Assembly (NCBI GenBank): GCA_029553225.1
Contig: JAKPCP010000047.1
Span: forward strand, 1 to 9,396
Source: a bacterium
GTDB lineage: Bacteria > Patescibacteriota > Minisyncoccia > Minisyncoccales > GWA2-38-27
Direction: 5' to 3'
DNA length: 9,396 bases
Below are positions 1-8,300 of this stretch, one piece after another (position 1 is the stretch's first letter; each line of letters begins with the position of its first letter). Position numbers and translations under genes: made by a program. The notes below the pieces were generated by a model. That model had not been told where the DNA came from, did no database searches, and was given only the letters and a program-made list of their open reading frames with translations.

Positions 1-1
1 A

Positions 2-967
2 CAATTAATTTTAAAATATTTAGATGTTTCTAATGCGGATATGGAAAAAGGAGAAATGAGAGTTGAAGTTAATATAAGCTTGTCAAAAGATTTAAAAAAT
101 TTAGGAACAAAGGTTGAAATTAAAAATCTTAATTCTTTTAAGGTGGTGGAAAAGGCAGTTGATTTTGAAATTGAAAGGCAAAAAGAGATTTTAGAAAGAG
201 GAGAAAAAGTTGTTCAGGAAACAAGAGGTTGGCATGATAAAAAAGAGATTACTTTTTCACAGAGAGAAAAAGAAGAAGCGCACGATTATAGATATTTTCC
301 TGACCCTGATTTGCCAAAAATGTATTTTACAGATGACTATATTAATAAAATAAAACAAGAAATACCGGAGTTGCCTTCTTTAAAAAGAGAAAGATTTAAA
401 AAACAATTTAATTTAGATGAAAACGCAATTGAGTTTTTTGTAATAAATAAAGATTTAGGAGAATATTATGAAAAAGTTGTTTCTGAGTTTGAAGAATGGA
501 TGAAAGCAGAGAAAATAGAAATTGAAAAAGAAAAAAATAAAATATACAAGCTTATAGCAAATTATTTAATTTCCGACATAAAAGGATTATTAAAGGGAAA
601 GGAATTTATTGAAAAAGATTTTAAAATCACGCCTGAAAATTTTGCCGAATTTATAAAAATGATTTACAAAAATGAGATTACAAGCAAAATTGCTAAAATA
701 GTATTAGAAGAAATGTTTTTAAAAGGAAAAGACCCGTCTAATATTATTGAAGAAAAAGGATTATCTCAAATTAAAAATGCTAATGAAATTGAAGAAATTG
801 TTAAAGAGGTAATTTTAAAAAACAAAAAAGCAGTAGAAGATTTTAAAAAAGGGAAAAAAGAAGCCATTCAATTTTTAGTTGGTCAAACACTTTCAATAAC
901 AAAAGGAAGAGCAAATCCAGAAACAGCTCGGGAAATTATTTTAAAATTATTAAAAGAAGAAAAATAA
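2..967 (+). CDS. gatB: Aspartyl/glutamyl-tRNA(Asn/Gln) amidotransferase subunit B, 5'-truncated by the window edge
   Basis: GatB is the tRNA-binding and kinase subunit of the GatCAB amidotransferase, which converts Glu-tRNA(Gln) and/or Asp-tRNA(Asn) to the cognate amide form in the cytoplasm. The frame is open from base 2, and the first residues (LKYLDVSNADMEKGEMR) already match the GatB core, so the ATG at 41 is internal, not the start; by comparison with the family's usual length of about 480 residues, some 160 lie upstream of the window. Visible signatures are GTKVEIKNLNSF (about bases 107-142), TFSQREKEEAHDYRYFPDPDLP (starting about base 251), and a C-terminal GatB/YqeY tail domain with conserved helices ending in VGQTLSITKGRANPETA just before the TAA at 965-967. 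No frameshift is seen. GatA and GatC would be expected elsewhere, possibly just upstream. The gene converges on miaA with only two bases between the stop codons. Identification is secure. Confidence 0.96.
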   Translation, partial: QLILKYLDVSNADMEKGEMRVEVNISLSKDLKNLGTKVEIKNLNSFKVVEKAVDFEIERQKEILERGEKVVQETRGWHDKKEITFSQREKEEAHDYRYFPDPDLPKMYFTDDYINKIKQEIPELPSLKRERFKKQFNLDENAIEFFVINKDLGEYYEKVVSEFEEWMKAEKIEIEKEKNKIYKLIANYLISDIKGLLKGKEFIEKDFKITPENFAEFIKMIYKNEITSKIAKIVLEEMFLKGKDPSNIIEEKGLSQIKNANEIEEIVKEVILKNKKAVEDFKKGKKEAIQFLVGQTLSITKGRANPETAREIILKLLKEEK

Positions 968-969
968 AA

Positions 970-1869
970 TTATTTTAAAAAATCTTTAACTAATTTTTCC
1001 GCTTCTTTATAGTTTTTTGTCCAAATTATTCTATTATCTTTTTTAAACCACGTCATTTGTCTTTTTGCATAATGCTCTATTTCTTTTTGCAAGGATTTTA
1101 CCATTTCATCATATGTCATTTTTTCTTGAAGATAGAAAGCAATGTATCTATATTCTAGTCCAAATTCCTCTAATTTTTTAAAAGAAACCTTGTTTTTATA
1201 AAGATTTTTTACCTCATCCACCATTCCTTCATCTAATCTTTTCAAAAGCCGTTTTTTAATTAATTTTTTTAACTCTTCTTTTTCTTTTTTTATGCCTAAA
1301 ATTAAAACAGGATAGGGAAGAGGGTGTTTTTCTAATTTTGGCACTTTTTTTAATTCAATAGCAATCTCAATTGCTCTAATTAATCGTCGAGAATTTTTTC
1401 TATCAATGCTTTCTGCTCTATTTTTATCAAGTTTTTTAAGCATTTGATAAAGTTCATCCGGCGTTTTTTTAGATAGTTCTTTTCGCAATTTATAATTTGG
1501 TTTTACTTCCGGAATTTTTATTCCATCAATAACAGATTGAATATAAAAGCCGCTTCCGCCGCAAATTATTGGTATTTTGTTTTTTTTAAAAATTTTTTCT
1601 ATCGCTTTTAATGATAATTTTTGATATTTTGAAACAGAAAATCTTCTTTTAGGGGAAGCAACATCTAATAAATAATGAGGTATTTCTTTCATCTCTTCTT
1701 TTTTAATTTTTCCAGAACCAATATCTAATCCCTTGTAAACTTGTCTTGAATCAGCAGATATTATTTCTCCGTTAAATTTTTGAGCTAATTTTATTGCAAG
1801 ATCACTTTTCCCAGAGGCAGTTGGCCCCAAAATAACAATAATTTTTTTCTTAAAATTATCATTTTCCAT
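970..1869 (-). CDS. miaA: tRNA dimethylallyltransferase (i6A37 synthase)
   Basis: MiaA transfers a dimethylallyl group from DMAPP to N6 of A37 in tRNAs that read UNN codons. The 299-residue protein is full length for the family (about 300-316). The P-loop GPTASGKS is at residues 15-22. The SADSRQVYKGLDIGS motif (38-52) carries the expected catalytic Asp40. PHYLLDV is at 64-70, GGSGFYIQ at 104-111 and RRLIRAIEI at 161-169. The C-terminal signature AKRQMTWFKKDNRIIW follows the insertion domain. The usual GGTG motif has Ser106 in place of Thr, and the usual 'GY(K/R)E' stretch reads FGLEYRYIAFYLQ, a form I associate with CPR MiaA proteins (recollection, not searched). The ATG begins one base after the TAA of the upstream membrane-protein gene, and no Shine-Dalgarno sequence is evident, so translation is probably coupled. 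It is the last gene of the minus-strand cluster and ends two bases from the gatB stop. Confidence 0.97.
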   Translation of the reverse strand: MENDNFKKKIIVILGPTASGKSDLAIKLAQKFNGEIISADSRQVYKGLDIGSGKIKKEEMKEIPHYLLDVASPKRRFSVSKYQKLSLKAIEKIFKKNKIPIICGGSGFYIQSVIDGIKIPEVKPNYKLRKELSKKTPDELYQMLKKLDKNRAESIDRKNSRRLIRAIEIAIELKKVPKLEKHPLPYPVLILGIKKEKEELKKLIKKRLLKRLDEGMVDEVKNLYKNKVSFKKLEEFGLEYRYIAFYLQEKMTYDEMVKSLQKEIEHYAKRQMTWFKKDNRIIWTKNYKEAEKLVKDFLK

Positions 1870-1878
1870 TTTAATGGA
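1865..1878 (-). promoter_or_regulatory. miaA: Small hairpin holding the miaA start codon and the upstream stop codon
   Basis: The minus-strand transcript here reads UCCAU-UAAA-AUGGA. The five-base arms pair perfectly and enclose a four-base loop made of the membrane-protein stop codon UAA plus one A. The miaA AUG forms the start of the 3' arm. A ribosome finishing the upstream gene would melt it, so it could make miaA initiation depend on upstream translation. The stem is short and weak, and no function is demonstrated. Confidence 0.3.
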
Positions 1879-3511
1879 TTTCTTCTTTTTTCTCTTTTAA
1901 GAAAAATCTCCAATTTTCTAAAAATTCAACAAAAAATGAAAAAGGCATATCAATTAAGGCATTGAAAAAGGCAGCAATAGCATTGTATTTTTTCCATTTG
2001 TTTGAAAGCCATTTTCCAACCCCAGCAACTGGTAAAAGTAAAATATCGGTTATAAATCCCAAAAGTCCTTCTTTTTTTTCTTCAATTGTTAACTCTTCTG
2101 CCTTTTTTCTAATTGCTAAACCAGCAAATGTAATTAAGGCAATAAAAATGACATTTATTATCATTGAGGTTGGAGGAAAGCCAGAAAGATTAAAAATCCA
2201 AATTATAAACCCAAAAGTAATTAAAGCGCCAAGTAAATAAAAAAAGGCGATAATAAATTTAATAAAAGATTTAAATTTTTTCTCTACAGGCATTTTTATT
2301 TCATATTTATCTTTTTCTTTAGTTTCGTATACAATTTTCATTGTTTCAATAATTACTAAATTAAGATTTTTTTTGCTTGGAAGTTTTATTGTTGAAACAA
2401 AAAGAAACATAAGAAATGTCGGTCCTAAAATATCAACTAAAATAGTAATAGGTTTAAAAGTACCGGTTATTAATTTTGCCAAAGGTATTTCTAAAATAAT
2501 TAAAGAAAGCGCATTTCCTAAAAGAATTGATAAGGTTGAATAAAGGCCAGCCCTAAAAAGACGTTTTTTTAAAGTATTTAATCTATTATTGTAGGCTTTT
2601 CTAATTAATATTTCTAAATTTTCCGGTTCAGAAATTTTTTTCAAAAGTTCGTCTAAATTTTCCTCTGCTAAAATATCTCCCAAAAGGAGATAAGGGGTAT
2701 CGTATTTTTCGCATATTGTGTAAAATTTATTTCCAAGAGGATGAGAAAAAGATTTTTCAATGTTTTTCCAAACATCAACTATATTTTGAGAGATTTTTGA
2801 TAACTCATCTTTATTTACTTCTTTCCAGTTTTTATATTTTTTCTTTAATAAATTATAACTTATAATTGGATAATCTAATTTAAAAAGGGCTTGGCAGACA
2901 GCAATATAAATTTGAGTATCTTTTTCTTCTTCAGTGATTTTTTCTTCAGAAACAAGTTTTTCATTTAAAACAATTTTTTCTTTCATTGAATTGTACATAA
3001 AATCTATCAGAGCGTTTTCTTTAATAAAAGGGGAAAGTGTTTCTTCTATTTCGCAAGCCATTACTTCTATAAGCCAATTGTAAAATTGAAGTTTTTCTCT
3101 TTTGTTTTTTATTTCAGTTTTGTTTTTAAAAATAAAAAGATATTTTTCAATTACTTTTTGGACTTCGTCAATTTTTGTTTCTTCTATTTTATCATTAGGA
3201 AAATGTCCGCCTCTTATTAGCTCTAAAACCAAAGGTTCAGCCATTTTTTCCCGTGATATATTTTCATCTATTTCCCATTCAACAAATCTTCTTTTTAACT
3301 TTCTTATAATTGCTGTTCTTCTGATTAAATGCTCTTCTTTCCAGTCAACAATCATTCTTAATTTTTCATAGAACGTCGCGACTTTGGAGGCAAATTCATC
3401 AACATGAATTGTTGAAATTTCTTTATTTTCTTCTTCTTTTTTTTCAAGTAAACTTTTTTCTAATTTATATCGGGGGATGAGTTTTTTTGTTTCGTTTGAT
3501 AATTCTTTCAT
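1871..3511 (-). CDS. Conserved-looking multi-pass membrane protein of unknown function
   Basis: I do not recognise a named family. The 546-residue protein has two parts. Residues 1-320 look soluble, highly charged and helical, with a Lys/Glu-rich stretch at about 15-31, a basic patch at about 64-75 (RRTAIIRKLKRRF), and a segment near 86-106 (ISREKMAEPLVLELIRGGHF) that looks constrained. Residues 320-546 hold strong hydrophobic segments at about 323-345, 353-374, 416-440 and 449-467, then two weaker ones at about 482-500 and 511-530 that could be amphipathic or re-entrant. The C-terminus is charged (FLKEKKEEIH). There is no signal peptide, and no nucleotide-binding, protease or zinc motif that I can see. 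The overall plan resembles uncharacterised proteins I recall from Parcubacteria, which is an unverified impression. The ATG overlaps the thrS stop (ATGA), and miaA follows after one base, so co-expression with both is likely. The reading frame is intact and the start is fixed by the overlap. Confidence 0.85.
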   Translation of the reverse strand: MKELSNETKKLIPRYKLEKSLLEKKEEENKEISTIHVDEFASKVATFYEKLRMIVDWKEEHLIRRTAIIRKLKRRFVEWEIDENISREKMAEPLVLELIRGGHFPNDKIEETKIDEVQKVIEKYLFIFKNKTEIKNKREKLQFYNWLIEVMACEIEETLSPFIKENALIDFMYNSMKEKIVLNEKLVSEEKITEEEKDTQIYIAVCQALFKLDYPIISYNLLKKKYKNWKEVNKDELSKISQNIVDVWKNIEKSFSHPLGNKFYTICEKYDTPYLLLGDILAEENLDELLKKISEPENLEILIRKAYNNRLNTLKKRLFRAGLYSTLSILLGNALSLIILEIPLAKLITGTFKPITILVDILGPTFLMFLFVSTIKLPSKKNLNLVIIETMKIVYETKEKDKYEIKMPVEKKFKSFIKFIIAFFYLLGALITFGFIIWIFNLSGFPPTSMIINVIFIALITFAGLAIRKKAEELTIEEKKEGLLGFITDILLLPVAGVGKWLSNKWKKYNAIAAFFNALIDMPFSFFVEFLENWRFFLKEKKEEIH

Positions 3512-5268
3512 AATTTTTTATCAATTTCCTTTTTTATTTTTTCTAAAAATTTAGATAATTTCATTTCTCCAATATCTCCCTTTTTTCTTTGCCTTATTCT
3601 TACAGAATTATTTTTCATTTCTTTGTCCCCAACAACTAAAATGTAAGGAATTTTTTGAATTTCTCCTTCTCTTATTTTTTTTGATACAGTTTCATTTTCT
3701 ATATTTGCTTCTGATCTTATATTATTTTCTCTTAATTTTTTATTAATTTCTTTGGCGTATTTTCGGTGTTTTGATCCAACAGGAATAACAAGAGTTTGCA
3801 AGGGAGAAATCCATAAAGGAAAATCTCCAGCATAATATTCAATTAAAACGCCAATAAATCTTTCTAAAGAACCGAGTAAAGCGCGATGAATCATAATAGG
3901 AGTTTGTTTTTTTCCTTTTTTATCAATATATGACATTTCAAATCTTTCTGGTAAGTTAAAATCTAATTGAATTGTTGTGCATTGCCATTCTCTGCCAATA
4001 GCGTCTTTTATTTTTAAATCTATTTTAGGGCCGTAAAAAGCGCCTCCTCCTTTATCAATTTCATATTTTAATTTTAATTTTGTTAATGCGTAAATTAAAG
4101 CTTTTTCCGCTCTTTCCCAAATTTCATCAGTTCCAACATATTTTTCAGGCTTTGTTGAAAGATAAAATTTAAATTCTTTAAAGCCAAAACTTTTTAAAAT
4201 TTTTAAAGCAAGTTTTAATATTTCAAAAAGTTCTTTTTCTAATTGTTCGATTGTGCAGAAAATATGAGCGTCATCTTGCGTTAATCCTCTTACTCTTGTT
4301 AACCCGTGAAGAGTGCCTGATCTTTCATATCTGTAAACAGTTCCCATTTCTGTGTATTTTAAAGGCAAGTCTTTATAGCTTCTAATTCTATTTTTATAAA
4401 TAGCAATATGGAAAGGGCAATTCATTGGTTTTATCTGATAATCATCTTTTTCTCCTTCTTCATTTAATTCTTTCATATGAATCGGCGGAAACATATTTTC
4501 TTTATAAAAAGATAAGTGTCCTGAAATTTCCCATAATGTTTTTTTTGCGATATGAGGGGTTAAAACAGGAAGATAATTGTTTTTAAAATATTCTTCCAAA
4601 ACATAATTTTCAATTATTCTTCTCAAGATAGCGCCTTTTGGGTTCCATAAAATAAGGCCTGGTCCGATATTTTCATCAATGTGAAACAAATCTAATTTTT
4701 CAGCCAATATCCTATGGTCTCTGCTTTCTATTTCTTTTTGTTGCTTTAAATAAGCATCCAATTCTTTTTTACTCCCAAAGGCAATTCCATAAATTCGGGT
4801 TAACATTTTGTTTTTTTCTGTTCCTTTCCAATATGCGCCGGCAATTTTTGATAATTTAAAAGCATTAATATCTATTTCTTTGCTTGATCTTATATGAGGC
4901 CCTTTGCACAAATCTATAAAATATCCAGATTTATAAATTGAAACTTTTTTATCTTCAATTTCATCAATTAACTCTAATTTATAAGACTGATCTTTAAATA
5001 TTTTTCTTGCTTTGTCTTTTGAGATTATTTCTTTTTCAAATTTTATATCTTTTTTAATTATTTCTTTCATTTTTTTCTCAATTTTTTCCAAATCAGTAAT
5101 AGAGATAGTTTCCGGCAAATCAAAATCATAATAAAAACCATTTTCAATTGCCGGCCCTATTCCAAATTTTGTATTAGGATACAATTCTTTAACAGCATAA
5201 GCCAAAATATGAGAAAGAGAATGGCGAATTTTTTCAGTTTTTTCTTTACTATTTGATTTTTGTTTCAT
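3508..5268 (-). CDS. thrS: Threonyl-tRNA synthetase lacking the N-terminal TGS domain
   Basis: ThrRS charges tRNA(Thr) with threonine and hydrolyses mischarged Ser-tRNA(Thr). At 586 residues it is shorter than the usual bacterial form (about 640). It opens almost directly on the editing domain, with HSLSH at residues 16-20, and has the second editing motif CKGPH at 121-125, so the missing piece is the TGS domain. The class II catalytic core follows: motif 2 around YRYERSGTLHGLTRVRG (312-328), motif 3 HRALLGSLERF (461-471), and the three expected Zn/threonine-binding ligands Cys284 (MNCPFH), His335 (DDAHIF) and His461. The anticodon-binding domain spans about 487-580. The ATG at 5268 is preferred because stops lie just upstream in frame and only 42 bases separate it from the dnaE stop. 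No Shine-Dalgarno sequence is visible. The TGA stop overlaps the next gene's ATG. Editing and catalytic residues all look intact. Confidence 0.97.
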   Translation of the reverse strand: MKQKSNSKEKTEKIRHSLSHILAYAVKELYPNTKFGIGPAIENGFYYDFDLPETISITDLEKIEKKMKEIIKKDIKFEKEIISKDKARKIFKDQSYKLELIDEIEDKKVSIYKSGYFIDLCKGPHIRSSKEIDINAFKLSKIAGAYWKGTEKNKMLTRIYGIAFGSKKELDAYLKQQKEIESRDHRILAEKLDLFHIDENIGPGLILWNPKGAILRRIIENYVLEEYFKNNYLPVLTPHIAKKTLWEISGHLSFYKENMFPPIHMKELNEEGEKDDYQIKPMNCPFHIAIYKNRIRSYKDLPLKYTEMGTVYRYERSGTLHGLTRVRGLTQDDAHIFCTIEQLEKELFEILKLALKILKSFGFKEFKFYLSTKPEKYVGTDEIWERAEKALIYALTKLKLKYEIDKGGGAFYGPKIDLKIKDAIGREWQCTTIQLDFNLPERFEMSYIDKKGKKQTPIMIHRALLGSLERFIGVLIEYYAGDFPLWISPLQTLVIPVGSKHRKYAKEINKKLRENNIRSEANIENETVSKKIREGEIQKIPYILVVGDKEMKNNSVRIRQRKKGDIGEMKLSKFLEKIKKEIDKKL

Positions 5269-5310
5269 ATTTTTAATAATTTATAAGCTTCAAATTTTTA
5301 ATAATATTTT

Positions 5311-8300
5311 TTACACTTCTTGATTTATAATTTCTTCTATATCTTCGCAAACTATTTTAATCTCTCCGCTTCTATTATCAACCCTTCCTTTGATAAAAAC
5401 AATTTTATTTTCTTCAAAAGCAGTTGGATTTCTATCCATTATTGAGGGAAAAACAACAACTTCTGTTTTTGCTGTAAAATCTTCTACTTTTACAAAAAGC
5501 ATTGGATTTCCGTTTTTTGTAATAATTTTTTTAATTTGAGAAATTATTCCTCCGATTTTTATTTTTTTATTTATTGTGCTTTCATCAATTTTAGAAATAG
5601 GAAAAGTTTTTCCTTCAAATATTTTTTTAAAATCGTTTAACGGATGAGAAGAGACATACAATCCTAAAAGTTCTTTTTCCCAAGTTAATTTTAAAAAATT
5701 AGAAGCTGGTTTTGCTGGCGCAAGAGAGAGATGATTAATTAATTTATTTGCGCTGTTGTCAAAAAGCCCTTTTTGCCCGTTTATTTTATTTTTTTTGTAT
5801 TCTTTTGCCCATTCTAATAATTGTTCTATATTTTCAAGCAGTTGATTTCTTTCGGAGAATTTATCAAAAGCGCCAGCTTTAATTAAAGCTTCCAATGATT
5901 TTTTATTTAAATCTTTTGCAGCCATTCTTTGAATAAAATCTTCAATTGATTTGAATGGCCCGTTTAATTTTTTTTCTTCTGTAATATTATCAATAATATT
6001 TTCTCCAACATTTTTTACAGCCAGCAGTCCAAATCTAATTTTATTTTCATTAGGAACAACAGTAAAATTTTTTAAACTTTCATTTATATTTGGAGGCAAA
6101 ACTTCAATATTCATTTTTCTGCATTCTTCAATTAATATTGCTATTCTTTCAACATCTGCTTTTTCCGAAGTTAAAAGAGCAGCCATAAATTCAATTGGAT
6201 AATGAGTTTTTAAATAAGCGGTTTGATAGGCGATTAAGGCATAAGCAGTGCTATGAGATTTATTAAATCCATAACTTGCAAAAGGAAGAATCCATTGCCA
6301 AATCTTTAAAGCAATTTCTTTTTTTACTCCATTCTTTATCGCTCCATCAATAAATTTTTTCTCTTGTTCTAATAATAAACTTTTTATTTTTTTACCAACT
6401 GCTTTTCTTAAAACATCTGCTTCAGCCAAAGAAAATCCGGCAATATCTCGTGCAATTTGCATTAACTGCTCTTGATAAATCATTATACCGTATGTTTTTT
6501 CTAAAATTGATTTTAATTTTGGATGAAGATATTCTATTTTCTTTTTATTATGTTTTCTTGCGATATATTCAGGAATAAACTGCATTGGTCCCGGACGATA
6601 TAATGCCACCAAAGCGACAATATCTTCAAATGTTGTTGGTTTTAATTCTTTTAAATATTTTTTCATGCCTTCAGATTCTAACTGAAAAACTCCGGTAGTG
6701 TTGCCAAGCTGTAAAGTTTTATAAGTTTTTTCGTCATCTAAGGGAATATTTTCAATATCAACTTTTTTATTTTGAATAACATAAATTCTTGATAAAGTGT
6801 CTTCAATAATTGTTAAATTTTTAAGCCCTAAAAAATCCATTTTTAAAAGTCCTAATGCTTCAATAGAGGTCATTTCATATTGAGTAACAATATTTGTATC
6901 ATTTTGAGTTGGATGCTGAAGCGGGACAAAATCAGTTAAAGGTTTATTAGAAATTACTACTCCGCAAGCATGAGTTGAAGCATGACGGCAAACTCCTTCT
7001 AACTTTTTTGCCAAGTCAATTAATTTTTTCGCCTGAATATCAACATTGTAAATTTCTTTGAATTCTTTTACTTTTTTTAATGAATCATCTAAGTTAAATC
7101 CGAATGGAACTGCTTTTGCAATTTTATCACAATAACTATAAGGATATCCTAATGCTCTTCCAACATCTCTTATTGCTGCTCTTGCCGCCATTGTCCCAAA
7201 AGTAATTATTTGAGCAACTTTGTCTTTTCCGTATTTTTCAGATACATAATTTATAACCTCGTCTCGTCTTCTATCAGTAAAATCCAAATCAATATCAGGC
7301 AGTGTTCCTTTAAGACGTCCGGGATTTAAAAATCTTTCAAATAAAAGATCGTGTTTTATAGGATCTATATTCGTAATATTTAAAAGATAGGCAACTAATG
7401 ATCCTCCAACCGAGCCTCGTCCAGGTCCAACAACAATTCTGTTTTGCTTTGCCCAATTTACAAAATCCTGAACAATTAAAAAATAAGAAGCAAATCCTGT
7501 TTCTTTTATCACTGATAATTCATAATTCATTCTGTCAATGACTTCTTTTGAAACATTGTTTCCAAATCTTTTTTTTAAACCTTCCTGAGACAACTCTCTT
7601 AAATAATCATTATCTGTTTTGCCATTCGGTACTTTGAAAGCAGGGAGTTTTGTTTCTTTTAGCTCAAATTCAAAATTACACATATCAGCAATTTTTTGAG
7701 TATTTTCAATTGCTTCTGGAATTTCTTTAAAAGCTTCTATCATTTGTTGAGGGGTTCTCATTGAAAAATCGTCATTTTTTAAAGTTAGTCTTTCAGGATC
7801 ATTCGGACTAGATCCAGTATTAATTAGCATCAAAATATCTTGGGCTTCGCTGTCTTCTGGCTTGAGATAGTGAATGTCGTTTGTGGCAACAACAGGAATA
7901 TTTAATTTTTTAGAAAACTCAATTAAAATTTTATTAACTTTTTTTTGCTCTTTATTATTAGGATGATCTTGAAGTTCAAGATAAAAATTATCTTTTCCAA
8001 AAATTTCTTGATATTTCAAAGCTGTTTTTTCTGCTTCTTCAATTCTATTTGATAAAACCAATCTCGGAATTTTTCCTTGAACGCAGGCGCTTAAACAAAT
8101 TAATCCTTCGGAATATTCTTTTAATAATTCTTCATCGATTCTTGGTTTATAATAAAATCCCTCTAAATGCGCTTTGGTTATAAGTTTTACTAAATTTTGA
8201 TATCCAGTTTTATTTTTTACTAATAATAATAAATGGTATCTTGTATCATCAATATTGGGCCTTTTTTGTTCCATTCTTTCATAAGCTAAATATAGTTCTG

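Noticed and set aside
41..43. ATG at 41 as the gatB start
   Set aside because: The codons from base 2 to 40 already encode conserved GatB sequence in the same frame, so the gene begins outside the window.
965..977. TAAAAT-T-ATTTTA palindrome at the gatB/miaA junction as a bidirectional terminator
   Set aside because: It is all A/T with a one-base centre, so it would not form a stable RNA hairpin; such palindromes are expected by chance in this composition.
1962..3371. Plus-strand open frames at 1962-2240 and 3102-3371 opposite the membrane protein gene
   Set aside because: They are antisense to an intact gene, have Phe/Ser/Ile-rich compositions expected from reverse-complemented Lys/Glu-rich codons, and show no recognisable motif.
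5951..6202. Plus-strand open frame inside dnaE
   Set aside because: Antisense to the well-conserved helix-hairpin-helix and thumb-side region of DnaE, so it is a shadow frame.
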